DNA of 55,766 nt from Spirochaetota bacterium (GTDB lineage: Bacteria > Spirochaetota > Spirochaetia > DTKZ01), in assembly GCA_026418195.1 (NCBI GenBank), contig JAOABU010000039.1, forward strand, positions 1-55,766, in the 5' to 3' direction. The translations under genes were made by a program, and so were the position numbers. The notes under the pieces are model-generated. The model made no database searches. It was not told where the DNA came from and saw nothing but the letters and a program-made list of their open reading frames with translations. Of the stretch, positions 41,579 through 49,495 are shown piece by piece. Position 1 is the first letter of the stretch. Each line of letters starts with the position of its first letter.

Positions 41579-42403
41579 TTATGGTTCAGCCTCAAGGGCT
41601 GTCCATGGCATAAGAATTCGTTCCAGCAGGGACACGAGGGTAAATAGCAAGGCTCCCGCCAGGGAAATAAGGATCAGGGAAGAGAAGATCGGCGGGGTAT
41701 TCATCGAGTATTGAGCATTGATGATAATGTAACCCAACCCCCGGTCAGACGCGATGAACTCTCCCACTATGGCACCTACGATACTCATGGTAGAGCAGAT
41801 CTTCAGACCAGAAAAGATGTAAGGCAGGGCGTTAGGGATTCGGATTTTCAGAAAGACCTGCAGTTTGGAAGCGTTCAAATACCTTACCAGGTCAAGCAGA
41901 TCCTCTTCTACCGCTTCTAGTCCAGTGATGGTATTGATCACCACAGGGAAAAAGCCAACCAGAAATGCGATCACCATGTTCGTGAATACTCCGTATCCCA
42001 TCCAGAGAAGAATGATGGGAGCGATGGCGATAATGGGAAGGCTGTTGATGAAGACAAAGGCAGGAAGAACGATTTCCTTCAGCCGTTTTGACCAGGCTAA
42101 TGCAATCGCGATCAGGATTCCAACGGTTGAAGTAGCTATGAAGCTGAGGCCAATGGCAAGAACCGTAGAGGAGATATGGTAACTCCAGCGATAGTTTGCA
42201 TCTGCTCTAGGGAACAGGAGATGAGATAGCGCAGTGGAAGGGGCGGGTAAGATGAACGGAGGAATCTGGAAGATCCAAACCACAGCTTCCCAAAAGAGGA
42301 AGAATCCCAACACTACAAAGATGGAGTTCAGGTTTTTCTGTACGCTCTGTTTTACCCATCGGGCAAGAGCCTTAAGTCGTGCTGAAACTTGCAAGATATT
42401 CAT
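41579..42403 (-). CDS. ABC importer permease, SsuC class (copy B)
   Basis: 274 aa, inner membrane, about six helices. The ATPase-docking EAA-like loop is VRYLNASKLQVFLKIRIPNALPYI near residue 185; IVGEFIASDRGLGYIIINAQ is typical of SsuC. It begins with an ATGA overlap with the preceding permease, and it resembles that gene closely: FLFWEAVVWIFQIPPFILP here against LIFWQGTVMVLGIKEFIIP there. Two different but homologous permeases instead of the usual homodimer suggest a heterodimeric channel. Confidence 0.92.
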   Translation of the reverse strand: MNILQVSARLKALARWVKQSVQKNLNSIFVVLGFFLFWEAVVWIFQIPPFILPAPSTALSHLLFPRADANYRWSYHISSTVLAIGLSFIATSTVGILIAIALAWSKRLKEIVLPAFVFINSLPIIAIAPIILLWMGYGVFTNMVIAFLVGFFPVVINTITGLEAVEEDLLDLVRYLNASKLQVFLKIRIPNALPYIFSGLKICSTMSIVGAIVGEFIASDRGLGYIIINAQYSMNTPPIFSSLILISLAGALLFTLVSLLERILMPWTALEAEP

Positions 42404-43173
42404 CGTTGTCCTCCTACCGAGGACTGGGGCATCCAGTAGAGAATTCTCGATTCTAAGATGGAAAGGACTCCAAAAAAGAGGATCCCTAAAAGAGAAATGA
42501 GGAGCAAGCAGGCAAACATGGTAGGGGTATCGATGAAGGCTTGCGCATCCTTCAACAGATACCCCAGCCCTTTATCCGAAGCGATGAACTCGCCTACAAT
42601 GGATCCTACCACACACATGGTTGCGCTGATTTTGAAGCCAGAGAAGATATAAGGAAGGGCGTTGGGGATCTTGATTTTTACGAAGATCTGACCTTTCGTA
42701 GCCCCTAAGTATCGGACCAGGTTTAGAAGATCCTCGTCTACTTGTTCCAATCCCGTGGAGGTATTGATCACGATGGGAAAGAAGGCTACCAGTACGGCGA
42801 TAAGTGTATTGGGAAGTAGTCCGTACCCGAACCACAGGAGGAACAGGGGAGCTAGTGCGATTTTTGGTAAGGAGTTAAAGAACACAATGATGGGTGTGAT
42901 GAGGACTTTGAGAGCGCGGGACCAACTGATCAGAAGAGCGACAAGATTCCCCGCCACTGCAGTGATAAGGAAACTCAACATAATCTCCATTAGGGTCGCT
43001 TGAACATGGAGGGGCCACTGGTACTTTGCAGCAAGGGTTGGGTGGAAGATGTGGGACAAGGTTTTCAAGGGAGTGGGAATGATGAACTCTTTGATCCCCA
43101 ACACCATGACGGTACCTTGCCAGAAGATAAGGAATAGAAAAAAGTATCCTACCCGGCGCAAGAACAGTTTCAT
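42400..43173 (-). CDS. ABC importer permease, SsuC class (copy A)
   Basis: 257 aa, inner membrane, about six helices. Docking loop VRYLGATKGQIFVKIKIPNALPYI and IVGEFIASDKGLGYLLKDAQ place it with copy B as a duplicate. The ATG overlaps the enolase-type gene's stop as ATGA; GAGAGG stands upstream. The two copies together with the ATPase and the binding protein make a complete importer. Confidence 0.92.
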   Translation of the reverse strand: MKLFLRRVGYFFLFLIFWQGTVMVLGIKEFIIPTPLKTLSHIFHPTLAAKYQWPLHVQATLMEIMLSFLITAVAGNLVALLISWSRALKVLITPIIVFFNSLPKIALAPLFLLWFGYGLLPNTLIAVLVAFFPIVINTSTGLEQVDEDLLNLVRYLGATKGQIFVKIKIPNALPYIFSGFKISATMCVVGSIVGEFIASDKGLGYLLKDAQAFIDTPTMFACLLLISLLGILFFGVLSILESRILYWMPQSSVGGQR

Positions 43174-44633
43174 TGAGTTGCCTCTCGGACCTGATGGATT
43201 TCGTCCTCCCCTTCAGGCAAGGGGCGGCCAATTTCCGCTACCCGGTATCCGAATCCAGTTGAACCCAACGTGCTTAAGTCCAAGCATCCATGGATTCTTC
43301 GGTATAAGCCAGGATGTACCGCAGCTTCTAGCTTGGATGCTTCAGGGTAGAACTGCATAGAGTTTGACTCCACACCAAGGATGGTTCCTGCATGGGAAGC
43401 CAGCAATACATGGGGAATCTGAGCTAACATGGGATTGGTAAGATCTTGTACCATTAAAGTCATCCCATGGGCTTTTGCCCAACAGAGGCTCAATAGGGCA
43501 CCTGTTTGAGTCTTGCAAGTTTTTAATGCCACCCCGGTCCAACCTAGGGTACGACCCATCCGAAGGTATCTCCAGTCATGGGCACTCTCGTCCATGAAAA
43601 GGGGCTTGCGTGCACTAACGGAGTGAACGTCCAGAGGGTGGGCGTGTAGGTCGTACGGAAAAGGCTGTTCGATATAGAGGATGGATGCATAGATCCGTGG
43701 ATATTCCCACAAAAGCCGGTCCAATATCTCGGTTACATAGACAGGATCCTGTACCGTACAGTTGAAGTCCGCCGTGAGCCAATCGACGTTCTGGGCAAGA
43801 GCAATTCGACCGACGGCCACTATTCGCTGGTAATCCCACTGGGGATCGATCCCTGTGAGTTTGATTTTCAAGGCAGTTAGTCCGTCAGTGCGGATCCAGT
43901 CAGAAAGGAGGAGCGGGTATCCATCTTGAGGTTCGCTACCAGTAAGGTCCCGTTCGTCTAAGGGGTCTTTCCCTCCTACAAGGTGCCAAGCCTTCAATAC
44001 TCGTTCTGGCGGGGATCGGAAAAAATCTACGGGATATTTCCCTCTAAACCGTTTGACATCGGCATGGGTATTCTCCAGTGGATCATAGAAGGAGGCCAGA
44101 TCCTGGTTCATGTATTCTTTCGTATACGTGCTGTAGGTAGGGACCTGATGGGCATTCCCGTACGCATCGTGCAAGGCTAGATCGAAGGGGCTGGAACACA
44201 CGAGAGCGGCTAACCAGGGAAGGGGTCCTACGGGATCGTTCTCATTAGTCTCCTTTGATCCTTCAGCAATGTACGTACGATGGATGGTTGGTAGCACCTC
44301 CTCCAAAAACGCATGTCCTAGTTCCATGGGGTGTCCCCATTGTTCGAATTTCCGAAAGGCACCTAGAAGGATCCGGGTGAACTCTTTTAGTTTCGTCTCC
44401 CGAACTCGATAGGGTGCCTCCGAAGGCCACACCCAGGCTACGCTCAATGGAGTTTCCCCCCACCCCTCTGCTGTCTTTCCATTACGAGTTTCTACAACCA
44501 TACGTACTCGGGCGCAGGTGACCTCATAGGTAGTTTCGGGACCGAATTTCAAAGGAATTCGAGTTTTGATAGGTAAAAAGTAGAGGGAGACTTCCCGGAT
44601 CCGGACATCTTTTATGTTGCCCATGGTTCCCAT
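43170..44633 (-). CDS. Enolase-superfamily enzyme (mandelate racemase/muconate-type)
   Basis: 487 aa, longer than the usual 360-450. Active-site order is that of the superfamily: general-base lysines in LKIKLTG near residue 275, metal ligands in TADFNC (D), YIEQPF (E) and MDESAHD (D/E), and the second lysine region in VALKTCKTQTG near 378. It should abstract an alpha-proton from a carboxylate, as in acid-sugar dehydratases and muconate cycloisomerases; the reaction is open. The N-terminal capping domain is extended. The start is ATG at 44633: it lies 6 nt after the -10, although the frame runs to 44660. First gene of the operon, divergent from the ROK repressor. Confidence 0.88.
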   Translation of the reverse strand: MGTMGNIKDVRIREVSLYFLPIKTRIPLKFGPETTYEVTCARVRMVVETRNGKTAEGWGETPLSVAWVWPSEAPYRVRETKLKEFTRILLGAFRKFEQWGHPMELGHAFLEEVLPTIHRTYIAEGSKETNENDPVGPLPWLAALVCSSPFDLALHDAYGNAHQVPTYSTYTKEYMNQDLASFYDPLENTHADVKRFRGKYPVDFFRSPPERVLKAWHLVGGKDPLDERDLTGSEPQDGYPLLLSDWIRTDGLTALKIKLTGIDPQWDYQRIVAVGRIALAQNVDWLTADFNCTVQDPVYVTEILDRLLWEYPRIYASILYIEQPFPYDLHAHPLDVHSVSARKPLFMDESAHDWRYLRMGRTLGWTGVALKTCKTQTGALLSLCWAKAHGMTLMVQDLTNPMLAQIPHVLLASHAGTILGVESNSMQFYPEASKLEAAVHPGLYRRIHGCLDLSTLGSTGFGYRVAEIGRPLPEGEDEIHQVREATQ

Positions 44634-44639
44634 AGAGTC

Positions 44640-44667
44640 AGGATACCATAGAAACCCCATTTGTCAA
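44640..44667 (-). promoter_or_regulatory. Leaderless-type promoter of the enolase-type operon
   Basis: Perfect TTGACA (44662-44667), 16 bp, TATCCT (44640-44645) on the minus strand, then 6 nt to the ATG at 44633. No SD. Confidence 0.7.
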
Positions 44668-44680
44668 GTAATTGCACAAA
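44660..44680. promoter_or_regulatory. Candidate operator between the divergent promoters
   Basis: An imperfect inverted repeat, TTTGT-N11-ACAAA, overlaps the -35 of the enolase-type operon. Arms TTTGT/ACAAA recall XylR-type ROK sites. The short arms make this a weak call. Confidence 0.35.
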
Positions 44681-44686
44681 ATAAAG

Positions 44687-44715
44687 TTGCGAAAGATCCA
44701 GGAACGTGGTATCGT
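44687..44715 (+). promoter_or_regulatory. Leaderless-type promoter of the ROK gene
   Basis: TTGCGA (44687-44692), exactly 17 bp, TATCGT (44710-44715), then 6 nt (ACAGGT) to the ATG at 44722. Mirrors the divergent promoter in spacing. Confidence 0.68.
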
Positions 44716-44721
44716 ACAGGT

Positions 44722-45927
44722 ATGACCAAGTGGGTAAAGACAGATGAACTGGAACGGGTGAACACGCGGAATGTCCTTAGGACCATCGAACTGGAAAATG
44801 GTCTTTCCCGAGCGCAGGTAGCAAGAAGATTGGGCTTGAGTCGGACTACCATCTCTACGATCGTATCGAAACTCATAACCGTGGGATTCGTAACGGAAAA
44901 ACAATCGAAAGCTAAGGGTAGAGGTCGACCGGGGATCCATCTGAGCCTCACTTCGGAACGGTGGTATGCTATTGGTGCAGAGTTCCATTCCAAGAAATGG
45001 GTGGCAGTCATAACGGATTTAGAAGGTAGGGTTCTCAAGATTTCGGAAACCCCCTTAAAAAAGGAGGATGTGGATTCGTTCCTTCTGGGATTAAAGGATA
45101 CTATACGGAGGATACTGAAGGATTTGCCAGGAGCTATGCTTCCTGCTATAGGGGTGGGCACACCAGGGCTCGTGGATTGTGAGAAGGGAGTAATCCTTCG
45201 GGCAGACGATTTTGGGTGGAGACAAGTAGAAGTAAAGAAATACCTAGAGGAAGAGTTGGGGATAAAGACCTTTGTTCTTAATAGACATCGGGCGGGGGGC
45301 TTGGCAGAGTCCCGATTTGGAGTGGGAAGGAAGGTCCACAATCTGGTGTACATAGGAATCGGAACCGGGATCAGTGCGGCTTTTATCTCGGATGGTATTT
45401 TAATCCATGGAGCCAATTATTCGGCGGGTGAAATCGGACATATGATTGTGGATCCGGGGGGAGACCGGTGTGGATGTGGAAAAACGGGATGCCTGCAGGC
45501 AGTCGCCTCAGGTTCAGCCCTTGTTCGGAGGGCTCAAGAAGCCCTGCGGAGGGGAGAAGCTTCTTCTCTCAGGGGGGTGATGGAAAGTGAAGGAGGCGAG
45601 TTGTCCGGTGAGCTCATTTGCAAAGAGGCTGCTAAGGGAGATCCGCTTTCCCTTCGGTGTGTGGAACATGCAGCTAGGTTCCTAGGCATCGCAGTGGCGA
45701 ACATCATCAATAGCTTTAATCCAGATTTGGTGATCATCGGAGGACCTGTAGGTCAGACGGGTGATCCGCTTGTCCGCTTGATACGGGAAGAAGCGGCAAA
45801 ATGGGCGATGGAGCATCCCTTTTCCGCAACCCGAATCGTCCAAGGGGTGCTAGGTGAGACAGTAGGAGCCCTAGGGGCTGCTTGCCTGGTACTGGATCGA
45901 AAACTGGAACTCGTCTGTACAGAATAA
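44722..45927 (+). CDS. ROK-family transcriptional repressor
   Basis: 401 aa. N-terminal winged HTH (about 10-75): RNVLRTIELENGLSRAQVARRLGLSRTTIST. The ROK fold follows, with the zinc motif GDRCGCGKTGCLQAVAS near residue 256 preceded by GEIGHMI. The phosphate-binding loop of ROK sugar kinases is not clear, which together with the HTH points to a repressor (NagC/XylR type) that binds a sugar-like effector. The frame runs from 44614, but the ATG at 44722 gives the HTH its usual start and sits 6 nt after the -10. Divergent from the enolase-type operon, which it probably controls. Confidence 0.9.
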   Translation: MTKWVKTDELERVNTRNVLRTIELENGLSRAQVARRLGLSRTTISTIVSKLITVGFVTEKQSKAKGRGRPGIHLSLTSERWYAIGAEFHSKKWVAVITDLEGRVLKISETPLKKEDVDSFLLGLKDTIRRILKDLPGAMLPAIGVGTPGLVDCEKGVILRADDFGWRQVEVKKYLEEELGIKTFVLNRHRAGGLAESRFGVGRKVHNLVYIGIGTGISAAFISDGILIHGANYSAGEIGHMIVDPGGDRCGCGKTGCLQAVASGSALVRRAQEALRRGEASSLRGVMESEGGELSGELICKEAAKGDPLSLRCVEHAARFLGIAVANIINSFNPDLVIIGGPVGQTGDPLVRLIREEAAKWAMEHPFSATRIVQGVLGETVGALGAACLVLDRKLELVCTE

Positions 45928-45939
45928 GGGAAGAACCTT

Positions 45940-46488
45940 CTAAAGTCCTCTACGGAATTCCTCGAAAAGAGGATCCTTTAAAACGAGTTGGCTGATTTCT
46001 TCAACGATCTGCTGGATCTGTTTACCTTCTGTTTGGTATCGCAGATCTGCTGCAGAAAGGTACTTGTGACCGTGGTTTTCCCAGAGAAGGCGAAGATCTT
46101 CTTCCTGCGACTTGGCGCTAGGATTCACCCGGGGACGATTGGCTTTTTCTACCCGTCGAGCAAGTTCTGGGATGGAAGCTTCTAGAAGGATCACAGGACC
46201 TGTACCCGCCAGTATGTCCCGGTTCCACTCGTACCGAACCGTTCCACCAGCCATGCTTACGATGGCTGAGGAAGATCGAGATAGACGGGCTAAGTCTTTA
46301 CAAATGGAGTATTCAATTTCCCGGTAAGGAACCCATCCCTGCTCTTGGACGAGTGTATGGAAGGAGCATCCTGCTCTCCGGTCGATCTCTTGGTCAATAT
46401 CGTAGAAAGGGAGAGAGAACAACTCTGCAATTCGTTTCCCAATGGTAGTTTTCCCCGACCCAATCAAGCCACAGAAGTAGAGGTTCAC
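45940..46488 (-). CDS. aroK: Shikimate kinase
   Basis: 182 aa, normal length for AroK, which phosphorylates shikimate in the chorismate pathway (cytoplasm). Walker A is CGLIGSGKTTIGKR near residues 6-19, the shikimate-binding DIDQEIDRR follows at about 30, MAGGTVRY is the GGG-type loop near 80, and NRPRVNP marks the lid region near 120. The start is uncertain: GTG at 46488 (6 nt after TATATT) fits the fold best; a TTG at 46512 is upstream. Neither has an SD; the sequence before the TTG is CTCCTCCT, the reverse of one. Monocistronic, with no other aro gene visible in the window. Confidence 0.88.
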   Translation of the reverse strand: MNLYFCGLIGSGKTTIGKRIAELFSLPFYDIDQEIDRRAGCSFHTLVQEQGWVPYREIEYSICKDLARLSRSSSAIVSMAGGTVRYEWNRDILAGTGPVILLEASIPELARRVEKANRPRVNPSAKSQEEDLRLLWENHGHKYLSAADLRYQTEGKQIQQIVEEISQLVLKDPLFEEFRRGL

Positions 46489-46494
46489 AGAAAG

Positions 46495-46500
46495 AATATA
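46495..46500 (-). promoter_or_regulatory. -10 element of aroK
   Basis: TATATT on the minus strand, 6 nt before the GTG at 46488. No acceptable -35 was found, so it is supported mainly by the repeated 6-nt spacing. Confidence 0.4.
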
Positions 46501-46581
46501 CCCGGAAGTCAAAGGAGGAGGGAAGGGGGTGTAACTCCATTAGAGTTATAGTACTGTAAGTACAAATGAATACTCTGGTCC

Positions 46582-46591
46582 TTGGCGCCAA
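46582..46591. repeat. Short palindrome
   Basis: TTGGCGCCAA is perfectly symmetric and lies on the aroK 5' side. Too short to call a regulator. Confidence 0.3.
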
Positions 46592-46833
46592 AGTGGCTAC
46601 GGGGCACAGTGGGTGGCTACGCTATTCCTGAATCGAGAAATCGGAACTAAGATAATCGTGCGCGAACGATGAATCTCAGGAAAGAACTTCTACATGATAA
46701 AAGTCTTGAACTCATCAGGGGTAGCATAGATTCCTTTTCTTTCAGGCAGATCTCGAACCTTTTAACTCTTTGGAAACTCAAGATGGTTGGTCTGGGTACA
46801 ACGGGCTATATAAAGGAAAGAACAAGGAGCCCT

Positions 46834-46855
46834 GTCTTTCCCACTTGGGAAAGAC
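46834..46855. repeat. Perfect inverted repeat, 10-bp arms
   Basis: GTCTTTCCCA and TGGGAAAGAC are separated by 2 nt. There is no T-run on either side. It could be an operator, or the hairpin that ends the SpoIID/LytB transcript on the minus strand, whose stop lies about 100 bp away. Confidence 0.5.
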
Positions 46856-46903
46856 CAGCAGGATCAATGTGGTACATCTTATCTTTGAATTGGGAGGAAT
46901 CCG

Positions 46904-46957
46904 ATGCCCGTAATGTACAATAATGAGCCAATCGATACTCCTCAGGGATCTGTGTAA
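46904..46957 (+). CDS. Possible 17-residue peptide
   Basis: The frame MPVMYNNEPIDTPQGSV ends at TAA 46955-46957 and is preceded by GGGAGG with good spacing. It has no recognised relative and lies next to the 3' end of the SpoIID/LytB gene. It could also be chance. Confidence 0.2.
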   Translation: MPVMYNNEPIDTPQGSV

Positions 46958-49261
46958 CTACCTGGTAAGGCTGTTAGAGAAATAGTTCACGAACTGTGAA
47001 TTAGGATAGTAGTGCTTCAAAATTTCTTCTGCAGTATATCCAATGGAAGCCATTCCTGCGGCTCCGCTTTGATCGAGCCCAACTCCATGCCCCCAACCTC
47101 CCCCATTGAAGATGAAGTATTCCGGATATCCATCTTTTCCTACCTTTACCCGAAGGGTGAATAGGGTGCTGCGAAGCCCCCCTAACACAATTCGTACTCG
47201 GTCTCCCCGTAGCCGGATGGAGCCTCCTTCGGTACGGATTTCTATTTCCTTCACTCGACCTGATATTCCTCGTCCTCGGGTAAGGATAGCTGTAATTCGA
47301 CCAGGAGGGGCCTCGCGACCCAAACGGGACAGGATTTCCTCTGGTGTTACCCATCGTTCCCATCGGTATGCTTCCGGGAAATGGAATCCAGGCATGGAAG
47401 CAAAGGCGGGAGGTGTACCTCGAAGCCAATCAGTCAATTGAACCAGAGAAACGTACTCGGTTCGCTCTGCAGTAAGAAGGTCGGGTACAGGGGGTAGTGT
47501 ATCGGAATACCCCCATACTGCTTCAGTTCCTTCCCCATACCCCCCATTATTCGCATGGTAGTAAGCCACTAAAGGGCCCTGTGCAGTGCATAGGTAGATT
47601 CCTCGAGTGTCATCTGTTGCTTGAGTCGTTCGAGGGTGTTCGCTTTCCACACCCCTGTAACTAGCCGATCGGGTACTTCCATATACATCGAAGGGTTTAT
47701 CCTTCGATTGAGCCATCATGGCCAGGCTGTAGGATCGAGCGGCAATGGCCTGGGCTTTAAGGGCTTCCATGGGCCAGGAAGCAGGAATTTCGGAGGGGAG
47801 AACGGAGTAGAGGTACTCTTCCAGGCTTACGAAGTTGATGAGCTGGAAGCTCTCTTCGGAAGGCACTACCTGGAAGGCCCCCCGATAGGAACGGTCAGAA
47901 ATGGAAGCGATAAAGCTACCTGCCTCGGTCACTAGATCGAAAAGAAGTACGGTAGAACTCGCTTCGATAGGTATTAGAAGCACCCCAGTGAAAGCTGTCT
48001 CAGATTTAGGGGAAAAAGGCCCCCCCCCAAGACTCCGTTTCTCTATTGCAAGGTTTGTAGCGGTAGGTATCGGTTCAACGTTCGACGAGTTCATTGAAGC
48101 CGGTTTGACCGATGACAGGGATAGCGTCGCTGGTAATACAAGGGGCCGAATTTCGGGATCCGAAGGTTCCTGGGGTTCTTTCAAGAAGAGTCGGTAGATT
48201 CCTGGTGAGAGGATCACTTGTTCCTCTTCTCCATCTGGATTGATCCATTTCGCTATATAGGGAGAAGATATTTTGAAAGAGAGGGAAGAAAGATGTTGGG
48301 CTAAGGAGACTCGAATCGTGGGGACCTTCGAAATTTCCCCAGAGAAAGGAAGGATCCGAGCCGGTACTTTTTGAAGGAGTTTCTGTCGAGTTGCCTCCGA
48401 AACCTTTGCCACTAGCTCGGGATGTTGTTCCTGAAGCAGGGAGAGGCGATCTCGAAACTCTTTTTGACGAGGAAGGATCTGAACCAACCTGCTAAGGAGG
48501 GCATACCCTTCCTGAATCTTGCCCTGGGCTAGAACTGTTTCACTCTGCGCGATGAGAGCGGGAAGAAAACTTCCATCTTTTCTTAACGCGGAACGGAAGG
48601 CAGCTTCACCTTCTGCCATCCGTCCTAGGGCTACGAGGGCTTTCCCTAGAAAATACCAAGGAGCTGGCCGGTTATCCTCCAAAGAAATAGCCGCGCGGAA
48701 ACGGGAAATGCTATCTTCAATGGAACCTTCTTCTAAGGCGAGGAGTCCTTCGAATAGGTATGATTCTGCGGAAGGCTCGGATAGGGGAAGGAACGATTTG
48801 GCGGTGATAGGATCTCCTGCTAGTACAGCGGCGATGAACAGTTCCCGCTTCAGCCTTGCATCATCTATATAGGTGTGAAGAAGGAAGCTTCCAATTCTCT
48901 TGAGAGTTGACAAGTAAACATGGTTGGTAGAGGGTCCCAAAGGACCTATTTCCTGGTATAACCGGAAGAGCTCCGCTGAAAGGGCGGGATCCATAACTGA
49001 AAAGGCATGTTTTAGAATCTCTATACTCTCTTCCATCCTACCCTTGTAGTAGGCATCGATGGCAGAGCGTAGAAGAGAGACCCCGATGGACTGGCTTGTG
49101 GAGCTTTGGTTTGTGGCTGGGAATAGGTTCCCTGAGTAGGGAACGCTTTGACCGTATCCGGTAATAGAGATGTAGGGAAGAACGATACAAAAGGCAACAA
49201 AGAACCCTATGTAGAACTGCGAATAGAAAAAACGGTGTTTAACGATCAGCCTCCACAGCAC
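46958..49261 (-). CDS. SpoIID/LytB-domain protein with TPR-like repeats
   Basis: 767 aa from a GTG. A signal-anchor occupies about residues 15-35. Residues about 60-290 are helical repeats of TPR type (AIDAYYKGRMEESIEILKHAF, then ALEEGSIEDSISRFRAAISL and LGRMAEGEAAFRSALRKDG). The C-terminal part (about 450-760) is the SpoIID domain: the catalytic glutamate lies in SVLPSEIPASWP near residue 490, followed by AIAARSYSL, YYHANNGGYG and NGGGWGHGVGLDQSGAAGMA. SpoIID proteins are lytic transglycosylases on peptidoglycan, so this probably trims the wall in the periplasm; the TPR part may bind partners. It overlaps the zinc-ribbon gene by 16 bp. A weak SD (AGTGGA) precedes the GTG. Confidence 0.87.
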   Translation of the reverse strand: MLWRLIVKHRFFYSQFYIGFFVAFCIVLPYISITGYGQSVPYSGNLFPATNQSSTSQSIGVSLLRSAIDAYYKGRMEESIEILKHAFSVMDPALSAELFRLYQEIGPLGPSTNHVYLSTLKRIGSFLLHTYIDDARLKRELFIAAVLAGDPITAKSFLPLSEPSAESYLFEGLLALEEGSIEDSISRFRAAISLEDNRPAPWYFLGKALVALGRMAEGEAAFRSALRKDGSFLPALIAQSETVLAQGKIQEGYALLSRLVQILPRQKEFRDRLSLLQEQHPELVAKVSEATRQKLLQKVPARILPFSGEISKVPTIRVSLAQHLSSLSFKISSPYIAKWINPDGEEEQVILSPGIYRLFLKEPQEPSDPEIRPLVLPATLSLSSVKPASMNSSNVEPIPTATNLAIEKRSLGGGPFSPKSETAFTGVLLIPIEASSTVLLFDLVTEAGSFIASISDRSYRGAFQVVPSEESFQLINFVSLEEYLYSVLPSEIPASWPMEALKAQAIAARSYSLAMMAQSKDKPFDVYGSTRSASYRGVESEHPRTTQATDDTRGIYLCTAQGPLVAYYHANNGGYGEGTEAVWGYSDTLPPVPDLLTAERTEYVSLVQLTDWLRGTPPAFASMPGFHFPEAYRWERWVTPEEILSRLGREAPPGRITAILTRGRGISGRVKEIEIRTEGGSIRLRGDRVRIVLGGLRSTLFTLRVKVGKDGYPEYFIFNGGGWGHGVGLDQSGAAGMASIGYTAEEILKHYYPNSQFVNYFSNSLTR

Positions 49262-49488
49262 ATTCCACTACCGCACGCTCCCTGCTCAAACCCATTACCA
49301 CAGGAGGAACTGCAACAAGGAGGTTCTGTCTGGGAGGATCGAGTAGGAGCATGATGGACAGCAAAGGTACTAAACTGCTTTTTTAGTTTTGTAGATCCAC
49401 AGCTAGGGCACTGTATCTCGGTATTCCCTAGAACGAGGGTTTCAAATTTCTGCCCACATTTGGTACAGGTATATTCAAAAATTGGCAT
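49246..49488 (-). CDS. FmdB-type zinc ribbon protein
   Basis: 80 aa. MPIFEYTCTKCGQKFETL, with CxxC at 8-11, and the second pair CPSCGSTKLKK near residue 33 form the CxxC zinc ribbon of the FmdB family, whose role is unclear. The C-terminus is rich in cysteine and glycine (PPCCSSSCGNGFEQ, CGSGMCCGG), more than in most FmdB proteins, and may bind metal. The ATG has no SD and sits 7 nt after a TATAGT. First gene of a two-gene unit with the SpoIID/LytB gene, whose start it overlaps. Divergent from the prenyltransferase. Confidence 0.85.
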   Translation of the reverse strand: MPIFEYTCTKCGQKFETLVLGNTEIQCPSCGSTKLKKQFSTFAVHHAPTRSSQTEPPCCSSSCGNGFEQGACGSGMCCGG

Positions 49489-49495
49489 AGACTAT

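Larger units (their letters stand above)
46513..46957. other. 445-bp gap with no confident gene
   Basis: It holds a short perfect palindrome at 46582, two copies of GTGGCTACG (46593-46601 and 46613-46621), a 22-bp palindrome at 46834, and two open frames that cannot be confirmed: 84 codons at 46669-46923 without an SD, and a 17-codon one at 46904 with a strong SD. No known RNA family was recognised. It may hold regulatory DNA, a small RNA or remnants. Confidence 0.5.

Noticed and set aside
46669-46923. 84-codon plus-strand frame in the large gap
   Set aside because: No SD, no relative recognised, and it runs across the perfect palindrome at 46834. Kept only as a possibility.
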